Source: Carpediemonas membranifera
Taxonomy: Eukaryota > Fornicata
DNA: 64,000 nt
Direction of reading: 5' to 3'
NCBI GenBank assembly: GCA_019828565.1
Contig: JAHDYR010000038.1
Location: forward strand, 186,001-250,000
Below are positions 11,123 through 20,774 of the stretch, piece by piece. A program made the position numbers and the translations under genes. Under the pieces are notes generated by a model. It searched no databases. It had not been told where the DNA came from and saw only the letters and a list, made by a program, of their open reading frames with translations. Numbering within the stretch: the stretch's first letter is position 1; each line of letters opens with the position of its first letter.

Positions 11123-12340
11123 CTACACCCAAGCGCTCGTGGAGAGGCGCACGGCTTCACTGACGTAGGTCTGCATCGAGTCGAGCTGTTTCCAGCCCCC
11201 GATTGCTTGGATCACTGCTGGGGCTACACCTAGCTTCATCATGTGGACTGCGCCTCCTCTCCGGAATGAGTGGCCCGACGCGCGCAGCACCTCCTCTAGG
11301 TCCATGGACATCTCCCATCTTCTCCAAGGGTGGTCTCTGTTCATCAGGGAGGACCTGTTGTCCTTGATCAGCGCGTCCCTGGCCTCGAATGAGCGCCACA
11401 GGGGTCCTTCATCTGGGAGGTTTTCCCTATGTCTCGCAAGCCAGTCTGCCGGGTTGTCGTCTCCGGGGACGTTAGGGACCAGCTTTAGCATGGGTTCATC
11501 CGATGTCTTGGAGCGTCGTATGGTGATGGTGATGTCCCTGCCGTGTCGTTCGACGTCTGATGTTGAGAGCCCCCGTATCTCCCCCGACCGAGATATTGTC
11601 GCGAACCCGACCAGCCCGAAAGCTATTGCTTGAGTCAATGCTGGTGTGGCGCTCTTGCCTGCTTGCACCGCGGCCTGTGACAGGGTCTCCCTGGCTATTG
11701 GCCATGCTTTCCCTGTTCGACGCTGGCTTGACGTTGGGCACCTTCCAGCCAATCTGCCACAGGCCTTGATCAGGGCCCGGTGGAGTGGTGGGCATTCTAT
11801 GGGTTCGCCCAATGCGGTCATTCCATCTCTGATGTTTGCCTCCTTCGTTAGCAGTGAGTCTTTGGCGAGGAAGGGCACCTCCCCTATCATGTACCATAGC
11901 AGTGTGTCGTCATCGTCCCCCGCGATTGCCACCTCCTCGAACTCTTGCACCCACTTCTGGTCATGGATTTTCTCGTGGGCTTGTCGTACGATCTCCCATG
12001 CAGCTTCCCGTGGGGTTGGTGCCGGGTCGTCATTTTGTCCGAGGTAGGCCTCGAAGTCCGAGTCATCTGGTTCTCTGGTCATGTTGCGGAAGAATGTGAA
12101 CTTTGCGGTCTCTGTTGCAATTCGATCACGCGTCACCTTCTCGAGGCGGAGCAGGAGCGGGCTGGACGCGACCTTTCTCTCGACGTCCTCGTTCTTAGGA
12201 CGGCTAGCCCGGGACCATATTATCTGCGTTCTGGTTCTGTCGGGTGTCACGCCTGCGGCTCTTAGTGCTCGGTGTCGCGCTTGCACTGCTGATGCTGATA
12301 GGAAGATTCCGAGGCTGACGTCGTCACCGGGACCCAGTAC
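11123..12340 (-). CDS. DIRS1 copy 3 tyrosine recombinase (YR)
   Basis: Same protein as copy 2 YR, with the arginine, HSFRRGG and MQTYV blocks intact. It reads without interruption to its stop at 11123. As in copy 2 there is no clear initiator, and the frame overlaps the RT C-terminus. It is one of two complete recombinase copies in the array. Confidence 0.8.
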   Translation of the reverse strand, partial: VLGPGDDVSLGIFLSASAVQARHRALRAAGVTPDRTRTQIIWSRASRPKNEDVERKVASSPLLLRLEKVTRDRIATETAKFTFFRNMTREPDDSDFEAYLGQNDDPAPTPREAAWEIVRQAHEKIHDQKWVQEFEEVAIAGDDDDTLLWYMIGEVPFLAKDSLLTKEANIRDGMTALGEPIECPPLHRALIKACGRLAGRCPTSSQRRTGKAWPIARETLSQAAVQAGKSATPALTQAIAFGLVGFATISRSGEIRGLSTSDVERHGRDITITIRRSKTSDEPMLKLVPNVPGDDNPADWLARHRENLPDEGPLWRSFEARDALIKDNRSSLMNRDHPWRRWEMSMDLEEVLRASGHSFRRGGAVHMMKLGVAPAVIQAIGGWKQLDSMQTYVSEAVRLSTSAWV

Positions 12341-14129
12341 GCCCTGAAGGGAATGTGTGTCTTGCCCTCGAACAGTACCGCCAACTCCGTGTCTGCCCAC
12401 CAGTGGGCTGGTAGCGATGCGTTGACTGTCTCCTGTGCGACTCGGATAAGGCGCAAGTCGATGTTCGTCTGCCTGACTGGGGCGATAACTAGGATTCCTG
12501 ACTGTTGTTGACTGGGATGTCTCTCTTCTCGTTGGTCTACGATTGCCTCCAGTCGTTCGGCCACTCGGTCGAGCATGGCCACCGGGGGACCGCCATTGAC
12601 CGGCACTCTGTCCAGTTCGCTGTGAACGCGTCTCTGCAGTAGTCGTAGTCCTGGGGTAAGAACCTTTCGGCCGCGAACAGCGCTCGGTCCACTGCTCCCC
12701 ACCTCTCTATCGCAGCTGCCAGCAGGGCCGCTGGCATGGCCCAATCGAGCTTCTTGTACCTCGACAGAGCATCGGCCGTTGTGTTGAATACACCTGCGAT
12801 ATGTTTGACTCTCAAGCGGCAACCGTTGGCATGCAGGAAGTCGTGTAGGTCGGCGATCTCCCGGCGAATGTGGGCTGGGGCCTTCGTCGAACTCTTCGCA
12901 ACCCACGCGAGTGACGAGGTGTTGTCTCCCGCGATCAGGACATCTCTGTCTCGGATCACATGTGCCCAGTGTCGCAGCGCCGTGGTTATGGCCCTCGTCT
13001 CTTTGCAGTTGATCGACTTGTGTATGAATGACTGCTTGAACCGGCCCTGGATCTCCATCCTCTCGCTGTCTGTCCATATTGTCGCGCCGTAAGCTACGTC
13101 CGAGGCGTCTGTCTCGACCCTGATCTCCGGTCGCGGTGACCCCTGCATTGCGTACTGCGGGTCTGTCGCGATCACACGCGCCCACCATCTGAGGTCTGTG
13201 CGGGCGTCTCGGAGCATGGAGGCTCTCGTAAATCGCTGACTCGGCGCAGTCACCATTAACTGGAGTTCTCTCAGTCGAGGAAGCGTTCTTGCTCCTACTG
13301 CGAATCTGGCGAAAAGGAGTTTGCCAATGAGTCGCTGGAGTTCTATCTTCGTTGTTCTTCGTTCTTTGAGCACCTGATCGATCATTCTTCTCAGCTCCAC
13401 GCGCTTGTCGTTCGGAAGAGACATTGTGTTCTTGCGCGTATCGATAACTATTCCCAGGTACTCGATTCGTCGTGTCGGTGTAAGAACGCACTTGTTTCTC
13501 GAGATTATCATTCCTAGCCGCTCCATTATCTTCAGGACTTCGGGCATCTTTCGTGCTAGCTCTTGCTGTGATGGGTCGGCGAACAACAGGTCGTCTAGGT
13601 AGACGAACACTGTGAGAGAGAGCTCTCGGCGGATGATCTTCGCCGCCTGCGCCGTGATCGATTGAAATGCTTCCGGGGCCGTGTTGAGGCCGAAAGGAAG
13701 CGCGTTCCAGCGGTACGTGTTCCCTTCGTGCTGGAAGCCTAGCCATTTCCGACCCGTCTGTTCGACCAGGACTTGGTAATATCCGCTCTTCAGGTCCACG
13801 CTGGCGAGCCACGCCCCCTTGGTCAGTGCATTCGCTATCTCGGTCAATCCCTTCAGTCGGAATCGCCTGGTTGTCTGGTACCAGTTCACCGGCCTCAGGT
13901 CGTGGATGAGGCGCCAGTCTATGTGGTTCTTCTTCAGCGTCATGAAGATTGGGCAGACTTGCGCTACCTCTGTCGGTGCACACTGCTCCACTGCTTGCAG
14001 CTCCATTAGCTCGTTGATTGTGTCTGTGATCGGGCCCTGTGACCCGTTGGGCGACGAGTTCGTCGTCTGCCCGTCCTGTACTGGGACTCCCTGCCGGAGT
14101 AAGTCCACGACACTCGTGCTGGCCCCCAT
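12262..14129 (-). pseudogene. DIRS1 copy 3 RT-RNase H (one frameshift)
   Basis: Identical layout to copy 2 RT (YLDD and RNase H blocks present). One G is missing from a G6 run near 12583-12588 (5 G instead of 6), so the last ~110 residues lie in another frame. Given the homopolymer context this may be a consensus error rather than inactivation. Confidence 0.75.
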
Positions 14130-14337
14130 GGCCTCCCCACTCTTTCCACGCTCGACTCATTGAGCCAACCACGTGTGTCCGTTGACCTGGACCAGAGACG
14201 GGCTGAGCGTCGGACAATAGGTGCCATGTGTCCTGGCTTGTTTCGCTTCTTGCTTGCTCTTGTGACATTCTTCTCTGTATTCAAAACGTAGACGGTGCCT
14301 TTTATATCTGAGGATGGCATAACCTCACTTGGGCAAC

Positions 14338-14857
14338 TACTGCTGCCCCGGGGCCGCATTGCGGTTGCCCGAGGCTTTCTGGAATCTGTGGTTGTTGTAT
14401 CCGTGGTTTCGGAAGGGACGCTTGGCGAACCGGTGTGATGTGTGAGCCCGCGTGGCAGGGATGGCCTTCTTGGCCTTGGCGGCGACCTTGACGAGGTCCT
14501 TGACGTTGGATATGTCCTCGGCGGTGACGATAAAGTAGGCGGCCGCTTCTTCGTTGGCAGAGTCGAGGACTCGGAGGAACTCGAGGCGCTTTTCAACGGC
14601 AAGATTAATGGCTGTGGTTATGTCAGCAATCGTCTCCCTTGCTGGGGTCAGCCAGGATTGACTTGATTTCTCCGTGTAGGGCGCGCAGGTGTTGGAATTC
14701 TTTGAGCACTGCTGGGATTTTTGGTGGGTTTGCGTACATCCTCAGCATTCGTGCGGACATCGTCAAGATTCTCGCTCAGTGATGCTATTGTAGCAGCCTG
14801 TGACCGCACCAGGGCCTCCAGGCTCTCCAGTGTCACGGGGGGCTGTGCGTCGCCCAT
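14338..14857 (-). pseudogene. DIRS1 copy 3 Gag-like protein (extra frameshift)
   Basis: Same Gag region as copies 1 and 2, but with one extra C near 14636 (CCC instead of CC) that adds a second break. The upstream N-terminal frame starting MGDAQPPV is unchanged. Confidence 0.5.
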
Positions 14858-15051
14858 CTTCTCGGAACTACCGGGGAATGGGGTTTTAACCCCTTGGTAA
14901 AATTGGTCTGAACTGGACCGTAGATTTGATTCGAATATTTGGTCAATATTCGATCTCTCTCGAATATTTGTACCAGATGGCCGGTAGTCCATCTGGGCCT
15001 GTACCACGCCCCGAGGCGTACTTACGCATCGCGTCTACGACGGTATGCCAA

Positions 15052-15123
15052 GGTCCCTTAGTGTAAGTGGTTAGCACTCAGGACTCTGAATCCTGCGATG
15101 CCAGTTCGAGTCTGGCAGGGACC
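15052..15123 (+). tRNA. tRNA-Gln (anticodon CTG)
   Basis: 72-nt cloverleaf. The acceptor arms GGTCCCT and AGGGACC pair perfectly. The anticodon stem CAGGA/TCCTG encloses the loop CTCTGAA, giving anticodon CTG (reads CAG). The T arm CCAGTTCGAGTCTGG carries the canonical TTCGA, so internal A and B boxes are intact. CCA is not needed as encoded sequence, although an A follows. The sequence resembles eukaryotic tRNA-Gln. It lies 2 bp from the end of the DIRS1 array and about 220 bp from the 3' end of DIRS2. Confidence 0.93.
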
Positions 15124-15345
15124 AAACTTTATGTACTTCTTGTCATTTTCATGAGTCAATCAGCTAGCTATCCTAGCCTCATGACATTCTTTTCATTAAC
15201 CAACGGGGATATCCCGCCGGCAACGTGCTAACAATGGTTGGCCCACAGGCACGCAAGTGGGCCCCCCGACCAACCCCTCGTGGGTTCGCGTCCAAGAATG
15301 TCAGTACCGTGCTAATCGTCACTGCCCCACGACTCCCGTCGTGAT
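15124..15345. other. Spacer between tRNA-Gln and DIRS2
   Basis: No gene. It contains several short GC-rich palindromic segments (for example GGCCCACAGG...AAGTGGGCC near 15240) and probably includes the 3' terminus of DIRS2, whose exact end I could not define. Confidence 0.35.
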
Positions 15346-16330
15346 TTAGAGTGGTGGTTGTAGTAGAATTGAGGCCAGGTGACCCTGGACCCCTGGATGG
15401 GTGCGTACCCCGTTACCCATGTACCTCAGCATGCTCTTCGTAGATGACCACGTGCCCATTGAAAGGAGGACCTCCGTGTTTGTGTTGGCCACTGCCAGCT
15501 CAGTAGCTGCCCCCTTGCGGAAGGAGTGCCATGAAACGCTCGGGCCGAAGGCGCTGTGGATCCATGTGCGGAGGGTGGACGCTGCAAGTGGACACGTGAG
15601 TGATATACCTCCCGATGGACCGATCGTGCGCCAGATCGAGTCGGAATTGTGTCGCGTCGCAGTTGGGACCCAGGCCTTGAGGGCTCTTGCCGGGTTGAAG
15701 CGGTCCCATGACCTGTTAGGAATAAGCTTATGGATGCCCTTGGCCGTCTTGGTGCGGGGGAACCAGAGCATAGCGTTGCCCTGTTCATCGAAAGAGATGT
15801 CGCCTCTCGTCAGGCCGAAGATCTCGCCTCCCCGGCTGACTGAGATGAATGTAAGTGCAGCGAACAGCGCTACCTGGAACGCTTTCGGTGAGGAGCGTCG
15901 CCTGTCGACGACCTTGCGGACCTGGGCTCTGGTCACCGGTAGTGCGCCTCCTGTTAGGCCGTCGAGAGATGCTACGTTCTCCGCACTCTTGATGATCTGC
16001 CTGGCTTCTGGCGGAGGTCGCCAGTTGGAGACGAGTGGAGCCGCTTGACAGATCCAGTAGCCCTTTCTGTGGATACTCTGCGGGCCAGTGGTCTCGCCCT
16101 CGGCGAGGAGGAATGCTCTGAGTTGTTCGGCGTCGGAGAGGGCTGCCTGTCGCGATAGGACGAACTTAGAGACCCAGCCAGCCGCTGAGCGGCGCGATGA
16201 CTCGTTTCGGAAGTGAGATAGCCTGTCGTGGCGGAGGAGTTCGTCGAACGGGTCTTGACGATCATCGCAATCATTCTGATCTTTCCTTGCCTCTCGGTCC
16301 AGGATAGCTCCGTGTTGAGCATGTGCGAGG
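15346..16330 (-). CDS. DIRS2 tyrosine recombinase (YR)
   Basis: C-terminal recombinase with the arginine block SRGGEIFGL, the HxxR block HSFRKGAA and a C-terminal MLRYMGNG with the candidate nucleophilic tyrosine. The frame stays open further upstream, but there it lies opposite the RNase H frame and is not meaningful. The start is therefore approximate, and expression by overlap or frameshift from RT is likely, as in DIRS1. Confidence 0.75.
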
Positions 16331-17663
16331 AGTGGACTCTGAGATACATCTTGTGTTGGGACAGCCGTTTCAGCGCTCTGACTTCGGGTGAGTTGAGATC
16401 GGGGAAGAGGAGTATTGCCGCTGACCTCCACGTCCGAGGGGACGTAGTCGGGGTCTGAGGCGTCCGAATCTTCTCCAGACGACGATGTGCCGCTCCCAAG
16501 AGCGCTGTCGGCGGAGCCAGATAGATCCTGGCGCCGGTCCAGGAGCGCTGGAAGCCGTGATCGTCGAGGGACCAAGCTTTCCTGACGAATCCTGGCAGTG
16601 CGAGCTTCTTGTCCGGAGATGCAGTGACGTCTATCTCCGCCGGACCCCACTTGGCCATTATCGTCTCGAGTACCTCGCGGGGTGAGTGCCAATCGAGCTT
16701 TGCGAATCTCGACAGCCGGTCCGCCTGGACATTGAGGTGCCCTGCGATATGGAAGCAGTGAATATCGACATTCTTCGTGTTCGCCGTGGTGAAGATATCC
16801 TGCAGGAGTCGAATGGCCGTGTCGGCGAGACATGGGGAGCCCTGGCGGTTGACCCATGCGATGGCCGCGGTGTTGTCCGAAAAGATAGCTAGTTGGGTCC
16901 TGGTGCGCTGGGTTGGGGTGAGCTTGATAGCCTGGCCAATCGCGTAGAGCTCCTTGACTCCGATATGAGAGTCTCGGAACTCGGGAGGAAAGCGGCCTTG
17001 AGCCGAGCGGCCCTGGTCGCCGTTGAATAGGCAGGCGCCCCACGCGAAGGAGGACGCGTCGGATGCGACCGAGAGCTGGAGTTCGTCCTTGATCTCCCAG
17101 TCTGCCCTGGCCTGAGCGAAGGGTCTGGATGGACGATCTCTGAGCAGCGCTAGCCAGCTGTTGAGCTGGCGACGCATCTGCTGCGAGATGTGAAGCGTCG
17201 GGGCGGGATGTAGGGCCTGGAGTGATCTGAGCTGGAGCCTGGCGAACTGTGTCGTACTTGCGAAGAACGAGAGGCGGCCTAGTAGGCGTTGCCACTCGGT
17301 TGCATCGATCCTGCCGGCCCTGAGGGCCTGCTCGATTGATGTTGCATAGCGATCGGCTCTGTCCTTGGAAATCTGCAGTGTCTCGGCGGCTGTGTTGATG
17401 GTGACTCCTAGGTACTCCAGGCGTTGTGTGGGAGTTAGGATGCACTTGTTGAGCCCTGGGATAGCTCCCAGCGACCTCATGAGCGCGACTATTTGGGGAG
17501 CGGCGTCTGCTAGGTGGCGACGTGACCGATGTGAGATGAGAAAGTCGTCGAGGTACACCGCTATTGTCACGTTGAAGCGGTTCGCGAGTATCTTTGCTAG
17601 CTGGATGGACGTAGACTGGAACACGAACGGGGCAGCGGTCCAGCCGAACCCTAGTGTGTTCAT
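15972..17663 (-). CDS. DIRS2 RT (C-terminal part) and RNase H
   Basis: Begins at the insertion point with MNTLGFGWTAAPFVFQ, the RT block that should follow the YRYN at the end of the other half. Next come the catalytic AVYLDDFLIS and then RNase H (ASDASSFAWGA, KELYAIGQA, IFSDNTAAIAWV, ADRLSR). The final ~110 codons overlap the YR gene in another frame and look non-natural. Joined across 17664/51760 it forms one continuous Gag-RT-RH ORF. Confidence 0.8.
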   Translation of the reverse strand: MNTLGFGWTAAPFVFQSTSIQLAKILANRFNVTIAVYLDDFLISHRSRRHLADAAPQIVALMRSLGAIPGLNKCILTPTQRLEYLGVTINTAAETLQISKDRADRYATSIEQALRAGRIDATEWQRLLGRLSFFASTTQFARLQLRSLQALHPAPTLHISQQMRRQLNSWLALLRDRPSRPFAQARADWEIKDELQLSVASDASSFAWGACLFNGDQGRSAQGRFPPEFRDSHIGVKELYAIGQAIKLTPTQRTRTQLAIFSDNTAAIAWVNRQGSPCLADTAIRLLQDIFTTANTKNVDIHCFHIAGHLNVQADRLSRFAKLDWHSPREVLETIMAKWGPAEIDVTASPDKKLALPGFVRKAWSLDDHGFQRSWTGARIYLAPPTALLGAAHRRLEKIRTPQTPTTSPRTWRSAAILLFPDLNSPEVRALKRLSQHKMYLRVHSSHMLNTELSWTERQGKIRMIAMIVKTRSTNSSATTGYLTSETSHRAAQRLAGSLSSSYRDRQPSPTPNNSEHSSSPRARPLARRVSTERATGSVKRLHSSPTGDLRQKPGRSSRVRRT

Positions 17664-17664
17664 G
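17661..17664. repeat. Target site duplication CATG (left)
   Basis: CATG directly before the left TIR. The same CATG follows the right TIR at 51760-51763. The uninterrupted DIRS2 reading frame needs a single copy (YRYN-M-NTLG), which supports a 4-bp duplication on integration. Confidence 0.75.
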
Positions 17665-17720
17665 CTGCGTTTTCCGGTACTCTAACCGGGACTTAAAGTC
17701 CCAGAATCAAGTCCCGGAAT
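17665..17720 (+). repeat. Left terminal inverted repeat
   Basis: Starts CTGCGTTTTCCGGTACT and contains the near-palindrome CCGGGACTTAAAGTCCC followed by a second AAGTCCCGGAAT unit. It matches the reverse complement of 51705-51759 at about 50 of 56 positions. The palindromic and repeated AGTCCCGGAAT units look like transposase binding sites. Confidence 0.88.
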
Positions 17721-18172
17721 CCTTGATTGATTTTGATCGATGTCGTCGGATCATCCCCAAAGTGGGTGACAGTCTTCTACTAGCCTAGTTCTACCTCTGG
17801 AAACATTATTAGCGCATGTCGATGTCACAAAAAATATTTATGATCGTTTTCCGTATCGTCAGTGCAGGATAAGGTCGCATGACTTGGCCAAAGTCGCTCT
17901 TCAGAACTCGATCGTCTGACACATACAAACGCTAAAAGTGGTTGGCAAAGATGCATTAGACCTTGTATATGACGTGTATAGACAAAATTTCGGGTGTTGC
18001 ACTGTCACCTCTGAGGGGTATCCTCTCAAAAAGTGTTGAAACTCCTACTGTAACATCCCCTTGCTGTCCTAGCAACGGAATAGTACTTTATTTACTTCAA
18101 CTTTATCCCATTCGATAAAGAAAAGTCAAATTGTGTGAGCAATCTTCAACCTTAAAGTGCCATACAGGCATC
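17721..18172. other. Left subterminal non-coding region
   Basis: About 450 bp with no gene, AT-richer than the flanks, leading up to the first cargo gene. No extended inverted similarity to the right subterminal region was seen. Confidence 0.4.
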
Positions 18173-19360
18173 ATGGAAAAGACCCAAAAACGAGAAATCC
18201 TGATTGCAATTGCAAAAGAAGTATTCTACTTTCAACGCGATTGTGCTCAAGCCATGCCTGTTGCGGTTTCAGAGGTGTGCTGGGCTATTCTGCCAGATGA
18301 TATCCGAGCTCTCTACAAGAAGAAGCAAGCGATGGCTTGTTCTCTTCGTCATGCCCTTATCCACGCTCTGGATGGACTCGCCCCCTCGTCTTACCAGATC
18401 AACACCGAGGGTAAGGTCAAGGGTGTGTTCCTCAAGGACTTCGGCGAGATCAACCTATCAAGGCTGCAGGACAACCTGCAGGCAGCATCAGGTACCACTA
18501 GCACTGTGGTATGGCAGCCTCCGGTTTCGCGCTACATCAGCATCCCCTTCCAGACCTATTCGAAGAAGAAGGACAAGAGGGCTCGGAAACAGTCTCAACC
18601 CGCCCCTCAGTCGGTCGTAACTGTTCGTGACAATCTGGCCAGTGAACACAGACAGCGGGAAGCAGCGCACATCGACCAAGTCGCTTCCCAATTTTCCACA
18701 TGTGTGGCGCAGGCAACGGCACTTATCCAGACAGGAATGAACCGGCGCCACGCACTCGACAACTTCACTTATCAGCAGCTACGAAACTCATTGCGCATGT
18801 GTTGTGGGGTCTGTCACGATCCGATGAATCTGCTGCTGAAGATTGAGGACGACAACTCCCTGCAGTGCCAACAATGCGAGAGGTACTTCCATTATAGCTG
18901 TGTCAGTGGCTACTTGGAGGAGCGAATGGCATACCCGGCATCTAACAGGGCCGATAAGCAGAAGATATCCATCTGCGATGACTGTAAGGCAATCAATGGT
19001 AACGACGAGTGCTTTCATCGTACACCTCCAACCGAGACCACCCAAGCAGCGGACTGTGGTAGAAGTATTAAGGATGGACCCAGCATGCTCTGCTACTTTT
19101 GTTCCAACTGGTTCTGTCCGGATCATATCGCGGACACCGTTTTTGACACTGGAACTGACATGTTGAAGCGTCCTTCTCGTCGTGTTCCGGTGTGCGTGAA
19201 TTGCTTTCCTCGCATTCAGAGAGGCCAGCGACAGTTCAACGGTGAGTATACCAACGCTGCCCGCGCTATTACAGAGCCATTGACACTCGCGGATGACGAG
19301 GCTCGTGATGATGTCAGTATCCGCGAGGAGGTGAGTGATGAGGAGGATGACCAAGAGTGA
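18173..19360 (+). CDS. PHD-type zinc-finger protein 1
   Basis: 395 residues from the first ATG in frame (18173). The N-terminal ~220 residues are helical and basic and not recognised. From about residue 215 a C4HC3 PHD-like cluster is seen: CGVC, CQQC, HYSC and CDDC. A second Cys/His cluster follows (CGRS, CYFC, CPDHI, CVNC), like an extended PHD. The tail is acidic (DEEDDQE). PHD fingers usually read histone tails, so a nuclear chromatin role is inferred. It is paralogous in layout to 29172-30377. The last ~70 codons are duplicated in inverted orientation at 47261-47475. Confidence 0.7.
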   Translation: MEKTQKREILIAIAKEVFYFQRDCAQAMPVAVSEVCWAILPDDIRALYKKKQAMACSLRHALIHALDGLAPSSYQINTEGKVKGVFLKDFGEINLSRLQDNLQAASGTTSTVVWQPPVSRYISIPFQTYSKKKDKRARKQSQPAPQSVVTVRDNLASEHRQREAAHIDQVASQFSTCVAQATALIQTGMNRRHALDNFTYQQLRNSLRMCCGVCHDPMNLLLKIEDDNSLQCQQCERYFHYSCVSGYLEERMAYPASNRADKQKISICDDCKAINGNDECFHRTPPTETTQAADCGRSIKDGPSMLCYFCSNWFCPDHIADTVFDTGTDMLKRPSRRVPVCVNCFPRIQRGQRQFNGEYTNAARAITEPLTLADDEARDDVSIREEVSDEEDDQE

Positions 19361-19680
19361 TAAGTGGAATAAAATGAACGAATGACTGATGCGGCACATT
19401 CTGTTTACGCTATACGACGATTTTAGAGAGCGCCAGAGAGGTGCTGCAGGGAGAGAGCTTGTGCTTGCGTATCCTGAGGGATGCGGGATGGGAGGGGCCG
19501 ACGTAATTGGCCAATCCACGTTTGTGGATCACCTGGTGTCGTCCATACCGGGCGTCTCTCCGCCACAGGCTGTGTTGCTGCGCATGGAAAGCAGTGTTAA
19601 CTGTGTTCTATTGCACGATAGCACGGGGTTATTGACTGATGCGGCACCTACCTTAAATTGCTCGTCATCCACAGTTGTGG
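19361..19680. other. Intergenic region with 15-bp direct repeats and palindrome
   Basis: The 15-mer TGACTGATGCGGCAC occurs at about 19384 and again at about 19634. Between them lies CCAATCCACGTTTGTGGAT, the same palindrome that occurs in the five-copy repeat cassette. An inverted copy of this whole interval is at 46941-47250. Probably regulatory. Confidence 0.45.
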
Positions 19681-20754
19681 ATGGACCGATATCGCGCTAA
19701 GCATCGCCAAGCACCTCTCAAAGGGCAATCATCCGCTCGACAAGATCATCACCTGTTCATTTCACCATGGAACGATGAGCAGCTCCGCATCCTTGGCGAT
19801 AATGCGCGAGTTCTTCAGCTGCTCGCCATGATGGTCCCTTGGATGCGGAAGATCTTGGCCTCGCCTGAATTTAACCCCGGGTGCAAGCCTACTAGCACCG
19901 AGAAGGACCTCCTCGGCAAAGAGCTCGAACAGGACGTGGATTCATCAAGAATCCTTCGTGAGATGTCCAATCGAGCGGCGTACAACAAAGCCCATGCCAA
20001 GATCATTCGTGATCTCGTTGAGTACCGGAACCGCGCAGCTCACAATGAGCTTGAGCCCGACACCCTGCCCAAGGTCCTGGAGCTGGTCGAGAGCTTGGCC
20101 CAGGCCTTCTCGGTTCCATTGCACGATAACGTCAGGGCGTTCATCGCGCTGCTTAAGTCGCCAGTGTCGCTCGTTGCGACAAGTGAACATCATGCTCTGA
20201 CGAAGAAGGTCAGCATTCTTGAGGATGAGATTGAGAGGCTGCGTAGCGGCGGCCGTAAGACCATGCTCAGGCTGCCAGGTGTCAGGTCTCAGCCGGAGCC
20301 CACCACTTTGGAGCAGGCAACGATGACGACTACGGACTTCGGAGACCAGAACGCTGTGGACAAGGAGATGATGACGGAGCCCATCAGTTTGGACGAGGAG
20401 ATGATGACGGACCAGGATGAGCCGAGGCCCAGGCCCGAAGACACGGGCAAGACGCGCGGTACGCTCATGTCCCGCACACTGACTGCTAGCCAGGTGGACC
20501 AGCTAGCTATGGCCAGAACGCATGACCCCCCGCTTGTCCTGTCAGGACGTTGCATCGTGTGCGGGGGCTCATGCGAGACCTCAGAGTGGGCTTGCCGTCG
20601 TACCTCAACGACGACACCCAAAGATCCTTGCCGAACGTTGATTCGGAAGGTTAGGACTGGGAATACTCGCGACGTCTCTGTCTACCTCACAGATGAGGCA
20701 TTTGAGTGGGTCAAACGTCGCGATCAGACAGGCAAGAGAGCGAGACAGGAATAA
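19681..20754 (+). CDS. HEPN-like protein with C-terminal Cys cluster (copy 1)
   Basis: 357 residues from ATG 19681. A helical N-terminal half contains YRNRAAHNELEPD (R116-x4-H121), the Rx4H signature of HEPN-domain RNases, with surrounding helices (DLVEYRN... and LELVESLAQAF) as in that fold. A coiled-coil stretch and acidic linker follow, then a Cys-rich end (CIVCGGSC, C...C). A HEPN nuclease role is inferred from the motif only. A near-identical inverted copy is at 45868-46940. It is followed by repeat cassette R1. Confidence 0.6.
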   Translation: MDRYRAKHRQAPLKGQSSARQDHHLFISPWNDEQLRILGDNARVLQLLAMMVPWMRKILASPEFNPGCKPTSTEKDLLGKELEQDVDSSRILREMSNRAAYNKAHAKIIRDLVEYRNRAAHNELEPDTLPKVLELVESLAQAFSVPLHDNVRAFIALLKSPVSLVATSEHHALTKKVSILEDEIERLRSGGRKTMLRLPGVRSQPEPTTLEQATMTTTDFGDQNAVDKEMMTEPISLDEEMMTDQDEPRPRPEDTGKTRGTLMSRTLTASQVDQLAMARTHDPPLVLSGRCIVCGGSCETSEWACRRTSTTTPKDPCRTLIRKVRTGNTRDVSVYLTDEAFEWVKRRDQTGKRARQE

Positions 20755-20774
20755 ATGAATGTATATGTGCATGT

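Larger units (their letters stand above)
3680..15049 (-). mobile_element. Tandem array of DIRS-like tyrosine-recombinase retrotransposons (DIRS1 family)
   Basis: Head-to-tail array, all on the minus strand, with a period of 4,329 then 4,328 bp. Copy 1 (3680-6392) starts abruptly at the RT/YR boundary and lacks the recombinase. Copy 2 (6393-10721) is a full unit. Copy 3 (10722-15049) is a full unit whose end lies in the unit junction. Each unit reads Gag, RT-RNase H, YR on the minus strand. Units share one ~440-bp non-coding junction, as expected if a circular intermediate recombined into an existing copy. Copies are nearly identical; most differences are homopolymer indels. Confidence 0.85.
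15346..17664 (-). mobile_element. DIRS2 retrotransposon, 3' half
   Basis: Second DIRS-like family, clearly distinct from the array. This half carries the RT palm onwards, RNase H and YR. It ends at the CATG target site at 17661-17664, where the 34-kb TIR element is inserted. The missing 5' half (Gag and RT fingers) lies at 51760-52806 on the other side of that element. Confidence 0.88.

Noticed and set aside
17661-17666. A 6-bp target duplication
   Set aside because: Only CATG is shared at both borders; extending to 6 bp requires a mismatch and disrupts the aligned CTG start of the TIRs.
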